Origin: Astragalus membranaceus
Taxonomy: Eukaryota; Streptophyta; Magnoliopsida; Fabales; Fabaceae
Direction of reading: 5' to 3'
Length of the DNA: 64,000 nucleotides
Assembly: GCA_039519185.1 (NCBI GenBank)
Contig: CM076849.1
Location: 106,707,806 to 106,771,805, forward strand
Shown piece after piece: positions 32,658 to 43,328 of the stretch. The number at the start of each line of letters is the position of its first letter. Position 1 is the first letter of the stretch. A program made the translations under genes and the position numbers. The notes beneath the pieces were generated by a model. It was not told the origin of the DNA and did no database searches. It worked only from the letters and a program-made list of their open reading frames with translations.

Positions 32658-32817
32658 GTAACACCCTGAACTCAAAACATCATAAAGTCGGGATGTTAAC
32701 CATTTTAACCAAATCAGAGTTCTAAAGCGCTTAAGGATTTGATTGAAACATAACAACCGAATGGCATAAGTTACCATCTCACCATAATACATAAACATAA
32801 ACCTAGGGTAGACTAAG
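32658..32817 (-). mobile_element. Element E: end of 5' LTR, cut by element D
   Basis: The plus strand starts TGTAACACCCTGAACTC, the standard chromovirus LTR terminus (minus orientation). Only 160 bp are present before the terminus of element D at 32818. The remainder should lie beyond the right edge of the window, past element D. Confidence 0.6.
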
Positions 32818-33626
32818 TGTTGCGTTAAAAAAACACTTAGAGCAAGTGTACTCTCTTGCAGAAGTAGTATAAAAGATTATCGTCTGGGGATTAGTTAACA
32901 AGTACCAAACTACTTAAGATTTATTATTATTTAGACGAACGAATAATTGATGGTTATAGAAGCTGAAACAAAAAGAAATAAATAGCAAGAATTAAAATGC
33001 AAAGTTTAATCAATAGAAAGAGGCCTACGGTCACGGTTTCACTTGCACGCTTCAATTCCCCTATGTCTAATTCTACCTGAATTCCTATATTTTATTCAAT
33101 TACCAATCCCTTTACTAAAGCTATTAATCTGTTTGGTCATTCGTGATTAATATTCTTTTTCTTAAATTAACCCTTGTTTGGTCATGCAAGAATTTAAATT
33201 CAAGAAAAGCATAAAGAACAAAAAGGTTGAATGATTGGAAGACTAAATTAAAGTTTGGTCATGCATTAAATATAGCCCCAATTATCCTATAGATCCACCA
33301 ATAATTGCAGTACAGTCGCTGATCAACTAATTGATTATGAACATGCAAAGGTAGTCGGTCCTAATTATGTGATAAAAGCAATAGGATAATATTAATTGAA
33401 ATAAAAACTAGGAATTCAAAGTATAAAGTAAGACATAAAGGGTCTCTAAACTTGCGAGATCCACCTAAGACCCTAGAAGAGGATTTAGCTATCCATAGTG
33501 TTCAAGAACAATGAAATAGAACTTAGAGTCATGAATTAGAGATAAAAAATAAACCGGAATATAGAGAAAATATTGATCTTGTGTATTCAGTCATGGTTTC
33601 TGCTCCAAAGCTCTCTCACGGTGTGT
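32818..33626 (-). mobile_element. Element D: left part of a 3' LTR
   Basis: The plus strand starts TGTTGCGTTAAAA. The rest of this LTR resumes at 61901 and ends at 62526 next to a PPT, so element B is inserted in the LTR of D. There is no reading frame. A phrase 'tttggtcatgc' recurs three times (about 33138-33268). Confidence 0.5.
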
Positions 33627-34862
33627 TAAAAATTGTGTTTTCCATGAAGATTTTAAATAAAATCAGTAAAGTTTGAGCAGATTTTGTTAATTTGTAAATC
33701 TAGTTTTCGTGCAGTGGTTATGCTATTTTTCTTGTATTTTTGTGCACAGGAACTAGATCAAGTGGAAGAACAAGTTGTGTAGCCTAGAGGTGAAGTTTGG
33801 AGCGAATTAAGGCATACTGCAATACAACAAAATTCTGGCAGCACCAGACAGTCTAATTTTGCACTAAACTTCCACTGGTCGAACTTGTGCTTAAAACAAC
33901 AGCAGTTACGTTTTGCACTGGTATTCCACCAGTGGAAGTTGCCTTTAAAAACTGTTTGTTTTTCTATCAGCAGAGTTGTACAACAGAGTTAAGGACGGGA
34001 CCCACAGCGAAGTTCTTTATTCTGAAATGTATAAACCACAGTTTTAGAGGGTTTTATGGTCTTTTTGCAAGACAAAGTTGCCCTAATTGTTGGGCTATAT
34101 AAAGGCACTAGAAAATCTAAAATGGGAACTTTTTACACTCTTAGAAACCCTAGAACTCAACAACACTCTCTCCATTAAGTTGTAATTTCTGTTTTTCTCT
34201 TTCTTCTACTATGTCTAGCTAAATCTCTTTGTGTTAAGGATGAATGAATATTGATGAATCGCTATTGTACTGATTTTGTTTGTTCTTAATGTCATATTCT
34301 CTCTTACTTTGTGTTTTTAATCTCTGTTCTTAATGCTTTTCATGATTTTATCAACCATGGAATGATCTATGGTTCATTTATGGAATAGAAATTTTATACT
34401 TGAATGCTTGAGATTGAATACCTTCAACTTTTTAACTTAGGAATAATCTTTAAGCTGTTGTATCTTGAAAACTCTTGATTCTAATGCTTGTTGTCATCTA
34501 TAATCACCTAAGGAATTAGGGTTTTAGGTTGTGAACAAAGGATTAGTTGCCTAAGGAATTAGGGATTAATTAATGTTGTGGGTTTGATAGCAAAGTTAAA
34601 GAGAGAATAACTTTTCAATACAAATTAGTTGCAATAGTGTGGAATCAATAGGATTTCATCCCTAACATCTTTTATCATCTCATCTTTTCAAAGCATTCTT
34701 TGGTTTCTATTATCAAAAATACAAAAACATTTGATTGTGTCAACTTTAAAGTTCACTAACTCGATTATATCAACCAACACCAGCATATTTGTGTTCGTTT
34801 AGTTGTCGTTATCATTTATTGGTAATTGCATTCGATCCTTGAGGACGATATTCGGTTCTTAC
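33627..34862 (+). mobile_element. Element B: 5' LTR, truncated at both ends
   Basis: This matches 48530-49506 plus 61596-61855 closely, for example 'aaatcagtaaagtttgagcagattttg' and 'ttgaggacgatattcggttcttac'. Its first ~40 bp and its last ~40 bp are missing compared with the 3' LTR. It contains a TATA-like 'gggctatataaaggc' at about 34092-34106 in both copies. Confidence 0.75.
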
Positions 34863-35051
34863 TGATCTTATGTGTGATGCTAGTGACTATGCTGTGGGTG
34901 TTGTATTCGGGTAGAGATCAGAGAATTTTTGTCATGCTAATTACTTTGCTAGCAAGGTTTTGAATGAGAACCAAGTGAATTATGCAACAACTGAAAAAGA
35001 ATTGCACCAAATAGTATTTTCATTGGAAAAATTTCGTTCCTATTTGGTTGG
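34863..35051 (+). pseudogene. Element B: RNase H fragment
   Basis: This encodes LMCDASDYAVGVVFG, a TAG stop, then ASKVLNENQVNYATTEKEL and FRSYLVG. It is the start of the RNase H domain of Athila/Tat-type Ty3/gypsy elements (family pattern CDASDYAVGAVLGQR...YYASRTLNEAQxNYATTEKELLAVVFA...FRSYLVG). The stop is where the family usually has Gln, consistent with CAG to TAG. It joins the 5' LTR directly on the left and element C on the right. Confidence 0.8.
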
Positions 35052-36020
35052 ACAATTATTAGCATAATGACCCACTTCTTTGCAAAGGTAGCATTGATTC
35101 GGCCCGACTTGACACTTTCCTCGATGACTCTTTTTGCACACATCACACTTGCCAAATCCTACGGTGTTGCTTGACTGTGTCTGTTTCCCTTTGCTTGAAT
35201 TCCCTTTATACCTAGGGTTTGATGTAGTTGACTCACTACTCTTTCTCTTATCCTTCCAGAAATCTTTTCTCTCAGCGTACATTCTTTTCAGATCGCTCTC
35301 TGCTGAATGAGCCTGTTGAACCAAAGCAGGATAAGTGGTCATGGAATAAGAACTGAGACCTTGATTCACATCGCCTCTAAGACCTTGTCTAAACATCACC
35401 ATTTTCCACTTATCATCAGGAGCAGTTGCCCCCAATTCATAGAATTGTGACAACCTCTCGAATTTTGCAGCGTATTCCCCAACTGTCATCTCTCCCTGTT
35501 TCAAACTCAGAAATTCCATCTGCTTGTCAAGTCTTTGGGAGTCGGGGAAATAATGACTTAGAAATAATTCCTTGAAATTACTCCACTCAAGAGGAGTTCC
35601 TTGATTTTGAAGCATTCTACGAGCGTTAACCCACCAAGTGTGAGCATCCTCGTCCAGAGCGTTAGCAGCACAAATTACCTTTTCTCCTTCATTGTATTGC
35701 AAGGTATCAAAGATCCGTTCCATGGCATCTACCCAGAAATGGGCTTTCATTGCCTCGGATCCTCCTTTGAAGATTGGGGGTTTCATCTTTAGAAACCGGA
35801 AATACATCCTGTTGGGTTCCTCAGGTGTTGGCACATTAACTGGCTCAGCTGGTTGTGGTTGAGGCATCTGATGCATCTGCTGCATTTGAGCCATTTGAGC
35901 CATCTGTTGCTGTTGCATTAGCATCATGTCATTCATCATCTTTTGCTGAGTCTCGATGACATTCTGCATCCATTCTTGATGAGGATCAACAGGTGGGTTT
36001 CTTCTACCTCTCCCAGCCAT
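35049..36020 (-). pseudogene. Element C second copy: truncated gag
   Basis: Starts at the same MAGRGRRNPPVD methionine as the full copy. It covers the retrotransposon gag domain, the Met/Gln-rich N-terminal stretch (MQQQQMAQMAQMQQMHQM) and the zinc-knuckle area CDVCKKSHRGKC and CYLCKEVGHYANNC. It stops one codon later at the break with element B. Two residues differ from the full copy (Ser for Leu after SESTT; Ser for Cys in LFLxHYF). Confidence 0.85.
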
Positions 36021-36143
36021 GATTCTGCGAAGTATGCACAAAGCATTAAGTTGATCAGGCTCAATGTCTAATAGCATACTAAGAAAAATCAGACTTAAAA
36101 GATGTAAAAGACTCTTAACATCTAAGTCCGACTAGGTCGAACC

Positions 36144-36155
36144 GCTCTGATACCA
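36144..36155 (-). other. Primer binding site, element C second copy
   Basis: The minus strand reads TGGTATCAGAGC two bases after the LTR end, exactly complementary in style to initiator tRNA-Met. The same site serves the full copy at 43315-43326. Confidence 0.85.
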
Positions 36156-36157
36156 AA

Positions 36158-38729
36158 TGTAACACCCCGGTATTTCTAACATGTAGAGACACCAAAAGTG
36201 CACAGATGCGGAAAATTCAGAGGACACAGTTCCTGTTTAAATATTGGACATACAAACTTTTTCCGAAATAAAAACATAATCGGAATAACATCACTTCATC
36301 AAATAGAAGTTTATCGGTTACACACCGAATGGATTACAATATCCAAGTCCAAATACCCAAACAGAAACACAAAACGGTTCATATAACTCATAATCAATAC
36401 AAGTTTATACAACCAATAAGAAAACAGAAGAACAAAGGATCCAACGACTAAGTCTTCGGCACCTCCAAGAGTATACCAACTACTCGTGCACAATAGCCTT
36501 CCTTTTTCCCTGCTTCTCTGAAAAACAACAAATATGGATTGGGTGAGATAACATTATCTCAGTGAGTCCTACCGTGCCCCCTCACTGACACTCGGTTCAA
36601 TTCATTAAACCGCTATCAAATCTGACATAACAATGTCTTATTTATTAATCGAAATGCCAAGCAAATCGTGTTCTTATCTTAGCTTATCATGAAACGGCTG
36701 TACAACGACTACGAATCCCGAATCATAAGCTATAAATCGAAATGCCGACTGTACAACGACTACGAATCCCGGCAAATCGTGTTTCCATTTTAGTTTAGCA
36801 TAAATCGGCTGTACAACGACTACGAATCCCGATAACCCACGAATTGACCACGCCAAAACGTATACAGGGCCTAGGTAAGGGGTCATGACTACCCTCCCTA
36901 GTATGCTACTTGTCGGGTCGTCACCCAACGCAATACATATGACAATATGCATCAAATTCTCGAGAGTTAGATAATTTATATCTTTTCGATCACCACATGG
37001 ATCAATTAAATAATAATTGGATAAACAATATCCATATCGATCTATAACCCGTTTTGAGGAATTCATAAGTTAGACCTCCGGCATTATAATCATTTTCATT
37101 TGACATATATAAACATATATATTCAGTCAGTCCATCAATCGGTGTACCCACACGTATACTAGGGTTTCGGTTTTTCAATCAATTATGCTTTCGAAGTCCT
37201 TTTCAAAAACATGAGTTGAACAAGTTCAAAATACGGTTGTCAGTAAGGCAATTCCTTTTTAAATGGTTGAGAAAGAGATTAGAAAAGGTTCGGGATCAAA
37301 CGGAGCTTCGGAACGAGAAATCGGGAAGCGGTGACAGAAGCTCACGCACGGTCCGTGCCCAGGGGCGCACGACCCGTGCGTGATTTATTAAAATCACCCA
37401 GCTAAACCGAAAGGAGCGCACGGTTCGTGCCCAGGGGCGCACGACCCGTGCGTCCCGTTTTAATTTTTAACAGAACCAACCCGTAACAGGCGCGCGGTCC
37501 GTGCCCAGGGGCGCACGGTCCGTGCGACCTGTGTCTGTTACCGAATTCCGCTTATTTCTCAATTCCGCTTTCTGTTTCCGCCCGAATTCGATTCCTGATG
37601 TCAATCACTCCTGAAATTCAGAAAATATCCAGGCATTCCAGAATATATATTCATTTCAAAATATTCATCAAAATTCCCAATAAACCGTAAAACACCGTTT
37701 TAACTCAAAAACCGCTTTTCGATTCTAAGTCCTTCGAAAAAGGGATTGTTGCCTTATTTTTCGAAACCACAAGTTTTCAGAATACACAAATGACCCTAAT
37801 CCGTGAGTAGAACTCACCGTGATGTCGATTTCACTTGAAGCTTCAACCGAATCGCGAGGTAACCAAGACAATGAACTAGCGAACGAGGATCGAAGGCACC
37901 AACGAAAGTCACAACAGCAAGAATCACTAGGACAGCAACTTGTTTCCACTAAGCCACTGAAATAGCAACTTGGATAGCAATCCTAAGCTTGAACTTTCCC
38001 CCAGATTCGAAATGTGATGACATCCCACCTTTTTGACAACGAAATGATGATCATGCAAGCCACCACAAACTCAACTTCATTGTCTTCCACCTTGAAGGTT
38101 CTAATTTCGAAAATGGTGTATAGAGAAGGAGTGAGAATCAGCCTCTGATTTTGGTACCATTGAATTCAGAATCAAAAATGGAGTAGAGAGGGGTTTAGAA
38201 GACTTACATGCAATGACAAGTTGAGTAGTTCCTCTCTCCTTTCCTTCTCCTTCCCTTCGCCCCACTCTCCTCTCCCTCACTTCTGTTTTTTCTTTCTTTT
38301 CAGCTGAAGAATGGTCAAGTAAGAGGGTGAGGGTTCAGTTGGGTGTATATGGCTGAGGGTTTAAATGATGGTGAAAAGACCATTTTGCCCTTGGCCATAA
38401 AATGATAGTTTAGGTGTTGAAAATCCTTCTCGGTACAAAACTTTCTCGATTAGTCCGGTTTCGATTTGTAATTCCTCAATTCTTTCGGCTCGTAATTAAT
38501 TATAACCTTCACGATTTTATTTTAATAACTAGGGGCGTGAAAAGACAGATTTGCCCTTCGGCCTCAATTCCTCATTTAACCATGAATAGGCCACCCTTTA
38601 ATGGAGAATAGGTTTTCTCGATAAATTTCCCGACATAATATTCCCCGAGACACGACCAATTATTCCCACAAATAATTAATCGGTCTTAGGTATAATAGTA
38701 CGAGTCTTTAAAAGATTCGGGATGTTACA
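36158..38729 (-). repeat. Element C middle LTR, shared by two tandem copies
   Basis: The plus strand starts TGTAACACCCCGG and ends GGGATGTTACA. On the minus strand PPT-like AAAAGTTGGGGTGA (38731-38745) precedes it and a PBS follows it. Inside are three near-identical 26-bp repeats (36695-36831) and GC-rich paired words (cgcacggtccgtgcccaggg... at 37350-37530). No gene; the 130-codon frame through the 26-bp repeats is an artefact. Confidence 0.9.
36695..36831 (-). repeat. Three 26-bp repeats in chromovirus C LTR
   Basis: The word gtacaacgactacgaatccc occurs at about 36695-36720, 36746-36771 and 36806-36831 (and again in the other LTR at 43866-44002). Read on the minus strand each starts CGGGATT and ends with CCG or CGG-like bases, giving short complementary ends. 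Comparable repeats occupy the same LTR position in the solo LTR at 58191-60571. Confidence 0.85.
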
Positions 38730-38778
38730 ATCACCCCAACTTTTAAAAATTTTGTCCTCAAAATTGACAAAACGTACC

Positions 38779-41700
38779 TCAACTGAAGAGATATGGATAT
38801 CGGGTCCGCATGTCATCTTCTAGCTCCCAGGTAGCCTCTTCGATTGAGAATCCATCCCAGACCACTTTGACAATCGGAATAGTCCTAGAACGCAGAGTCT
38901 TCACGCCACGCTCCAAGATATAATTAGGATAAGGTTGAAATGACAAATCCGGTCGCAGGTCAATTGTATCAACACTCAATGGTTGATGCGGATCGGGGAC
39001 ATACTTCCTCAACTGAGACACGTGGAACACATCATGGAGGTTTGATAGAGCCGGAGACAATGCGAGGCGATAGGCAACTAGCCCAATCCGCTCGATGATT
39101 TGGAAAGGTCCAACATATCGAGGACTGAGCTTCTTCGCTCGCAAGGCTCTCCCAGTGCCTATGGTTGGAGAAACTTTCAAGAACACATGATCACCAACCT
39201 CGAACTCCAACGGTCTCCTTCGGTTGTCAGCGTAGCTCTTTTGCCGACTCTGAGCAACCTTCATTCTTTCTCGAATTAACTTGATCTTCTCAGTAGTTTC
39301 CCGAATCATATCGGGTCCCAAAAACTTATCTTCACCAATCTCCCACCAACACAACGGAGTTCTACACTTCCTACCATAAAGTGCTTCAAACGGTGCCATT
39401 CCAATGCTAGAGTGGTAACTGTTGTTGTAGGAGAATTCTACTAACGGAAGGTGATCCTCCCATTTTCTCCCACTGTCGAGCACACAAGCCCGAAGCATGT
39501 CCTCAAGAGTCTGGATAGTCCTCTCCGTCTGACCATCAGTCTGAGGATGATAAGCAGTGCTAACCAGCACCCTTGTTCCCAAAGCTTCATTCAATGCTCT
39601 CCAGAACCTGGAAGTAAACTTGGGATCTCGGTCTGACACAATGCTCGTTGGGACTCCATGCAGTCTGATAATGTTCCTCACATATTCATCTGCTAACTTG
39701 GAAACCTTATAAGTCGAGCGAACGGGAATAAAGTGAGCGGATTTTGTCAATCGGTCCACTACTACCCAAATAGAATCATTGCCTGCCTATGACCTCGGCA
39801 AACTCATGACAAAGTCCATTGAGATATCTTCCCACTTCCAAACTGGTACATCTAGTGGTTGTAACTGACCGCCCGGTCTTCGGTGTTCTGCCTTAACCTT
39901 CTGACAAGTTAAGCACCGAGAAACGAATTCTGCAACCTCGGTCTTCATCCCAGACCACCAATACATTAACTTCAAGTCTCGGTACATCTTGGTGGATCCC
40001 GGATGTACAGAGCATTGACTCTTATGACCTTCTTCCAATACTTGCCTTTTGATGTCATCATCATCGGGAAAACAAATCCTCCCATTAAAGCAAATCATGC
40101 CATCATTATCCTCAGTGAAATCTGGCGATCCCCTCTGAGACTGTAACTTCATATCAGCTCCTTGAGCTACACGGATTTGTTCCCTTAGCACACTGGCTAT
40201 CCGTATATGCCGTAATACTATGCGGTCCCTCTTTCTTGCTACCTTGAGCTTCAAGTCTCGGAATGACTCCAACAAAGCCATCTCGTGAACCATTAACCTT
40301 GCCGTGTGGACAGACTTCCTGCTCAGAGCATCTGCCACCACATTGGCTTTCCCAGGGTGATATTTCAATTCGAAGTCATAGTCCTTCAAAAATTCAGTCC
40401 ACCTTCTCTGTCTGTTATTCAACTCCTTTTGGTCAAATAGATATTTCAAGCTCTTGTGATCACTAAAAACCTCGAAACGAGAACCGTAAAGGTAATGCCT
40501 CCAAATTTTCAGTGCAAACACAATAGCCGCCAACTCTAAGTCATGAGTTGGGTAATTCCGTTCATGCGTCTTCAATTGCCTCGATGCATAGGCCACAACA
40601 TGTTGATTCTGCATTAAAACGCATCCCAAACCCTTCCCAGATGCATCACTGTAAATCTGAAATCCCAATGACGGATCTGGAAGAATTAGGATTGGAGCGG
40701 AAGTTAACTTTTCTTTCAACCCAAGAAAACACTCTTCACAATCGGCATCCCACGTAAACGGTTGACCCTTGCGAGTCAATCTAGTAAGCGGAAGTACCAA
40801 TTGTGAGAAACTTTCAATGAACCTTCTATAGTAACCCGCTAGACCCAGAAAGCTTCTGATCTCAGTCACTGACGTTGGCTGTTCCCAATTCAACACTGCT
40901 TCCACCTCGCTGGGATCAACTGCAACTCCTTCTTGGGAAATCACATGACCCAAAAATTTCACCTCGGACATCCAAAAATCACACTTCGACGGTTTAGCAT
41001 AAAGTTTCTTTTCTCGGAGTACTCCTAGGACAAAGCGGAGATGCTGAGCATGCTCCTCGACTGACTTTGAGTAAACCAAGATATCATCAATAAAGACGAC
41101 CACAAACCGATCTAGGTAAGAATGAAATACTCTATTCATATAATCCATGAATACGGCTGGAGCATTAGTCAATCCGAAAGGCATCACCACAAACTCGTAG
41201 TGTCCGTACCTCGTACGAAAAGCAGTCTTCGGAATGTCTAAGGCTCTTACCCTGATTTGATGGTATCCCGGCCTTAGATCAATTTTGGAGAAAACTTTAG
41301 CACCTCGGAGTTGGTCAAGTAGATCATCTATCCTTGGTAATGGATACTTGTTCTTGATAGTGATTTTATTCAGCTGACGGTAGTCCATGCACAATCTCAT
41401 GCTTCCATCCTTCTTCTTGACTAGCAATACTAGAGCACCCCATGGAGAAGCACTCGGTCGAATAAATTTCTTGGAAATTAATTCCTCAAGTTGGGACTTC
41501 AATTCCTTCAGTTCGAGAGGAGACATCCTATACGGTGCTATGGATATTGGTCCTGCACCAGGCGCCAAATCTATAGAGAATTCTACCTCTCGCTCTGGAG
41601 GCAAAGAGGAGACTTCCTCGGGAAAAACATCTAAGAATTCATTAACGACTTCAATAGATGATAAATCCAATTCAGTTTCAGTTGATGCAGACAAAATAAC

Positions 41701-43191
41701 AACAAAAGCTTCTGCACCTTGGAATAGCGACTGGTTGACTGAAGCGAACGAAATAACACCATCATCTGTAGGTAGTGAATGTTCCGCTACTTCAGAAGGA
41801 AAATTAATTGCACGAGTGAAACAGTCAATAGTAATGTGATTGGAAGTCATCCAATTCATTCCCAAAACGATCTCCATTCCTCTCATAGGCAGACAGATAA
41901 AATCAACAACGAAGTCCCTGCCTCCTATGGTGAGCAGACAGTTAAGGCATAATGATTGGGTTCGCACATGACCCTTTGCAGCAGTACGAATGGTGATTGG
42001 TTCGGATATAGGAGATACTTCTAATCCTAACCGTTCAGCACATGCTTCAGAGATAAAACAGTGAGTAGCACCAGAATCATACAGAATATTAACAGTTTGA
42101 TTAAAGAGAGAATCTGTGCCCCTTATAAGATTATCAGCTGGTTTGATGGTCTTGGCATCCAAAGTGTTGACTCGAGCCTGCCTCGGAGCATCAGGGGACT
42201 CCAAGAAAGCTTTCCTTGATGGACAATTATTAGCATAATGACCCACTTCTTTGCAAAGGTAGCATTGATTCGGCCCGACTTGACACTTTCCTCGATGACT
42301 CTTTTTGCACACATCACACTTGCCAAATCCTACGGTGTTGCTTGACTGTGTCTGTTTCCCTTTGCTTGAATTCCCTTTATACCTAGGGTTTAATGTAGTT
42401 GACTCACTACTCTTTCTCTTATCCTTCCAGAAATCTTTTCTCTCAGCGTACATTCTTTTCAGATCGCTCTCTGCTGAATGAGCCTGTTGAACCAAAGCAG
42501 GATAAGTGGTCATGGAATAAGAACTGAGACCTTGATTCACATCGCCTCTAAGACCTTGTCTAAACATCACCATTTTCCACTTATCATCAGGAGCAGTTGC
42601 CCCCAATTCATAGAATTGTGACAACCTCTCGAATTTTGCAGCGTATTCCCCAACTGTCATCTCTCCCTGTTTCAAACTCAGAAATTCCATCTGCTTGTCA
42701 AGTCTTTGGGAGTCGGGGAAATAATGACATAGAAATAATTCCTTGAAATTACTCCACTCAAGAGGAGTTCCTTGATTTTGAAGCATTCTACGAGCGTTAA
42801 CCCACCAAGTGTGAGCATCCTCGTCCAGAGCGTTAGCAGCACAAATTACCTTTTCTCCTTCATTGTATTGCAAGGTATCAAAGATCCGTTCCATGGCATC
42901 TACCCAGAAATGGGCTTTCATTGCCTCGGATCCTCCTTTGAAGATTGGGGGTTTCATCTTTAGAAACCGGAAATACATCCTGTTGGGTTCCTCAGGTGTT
43001 GGCACATTAACTGGCTCAGCTGGTTGTGGTTGAGGCATCTGATGCATCTGCTGCATTTGAGCCATTTGAGCCATCTGTTGCTGTTGCATTAGCATCATGT
43101 CATTCATCATCTTTTGCTGAGTCTCGATGACATTCTGCATCCATTCTTGATGAGGATCAACAGGTGGGTTTCTTCTACCTCTCCCAGCCAT
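38779..43191 (-). pseudogene. Element C gag-pol polyprotein with chromodomain, one in-frame stop
   Basis: The start chosen is the MAGRGRRNPP methionine at 43191; 19 upstream codons are open but lack family character. Order: retrotransposon gag, zinc knuckle CYLCKEVGHYANNC (~310), protease YDSGATHCF (~371), reverse transcriptase with MDYRQLNK (~602) and FIDDILVYSKS (~699), RNase H SDASGKGLG (~847) and FSDHKSLKYLF, integrase HHCC finger (HPGSTKMYRDL...CLTCQK, ~1065-1100) and core (SDRDPKFTS ~1183). The C-terminal chromodomain-like region is VKVVWDGFSIEEATWELEDDM. A single TAG at 39787-39789 interrupts the integrase and the frame continues unchanged after it. Apart from that stop it looks intact, and very young. 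Confidence 0.92.
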
Positions 43192-43328
43192 GATTCTGCG
43201 AAGTATGCACAAAGCATTAAGTTGATCAGGCTCAATGTCTAATAGCATACTAAGAAAAATCAGACTTAAAAGATGTAAAAGACTCTTAACATCTAAGTCC
43301 GACTAGGTCGAACCGCTCTGATACCAAA

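Noticed and set aside
36674..37066. 130-codon frame with repeated GFVVVVQ peptides
   Set aside because: The peptide repeat is just the translation of the three 26-bp LTR repeats. It occurs identically in both LTRs and has no family match.
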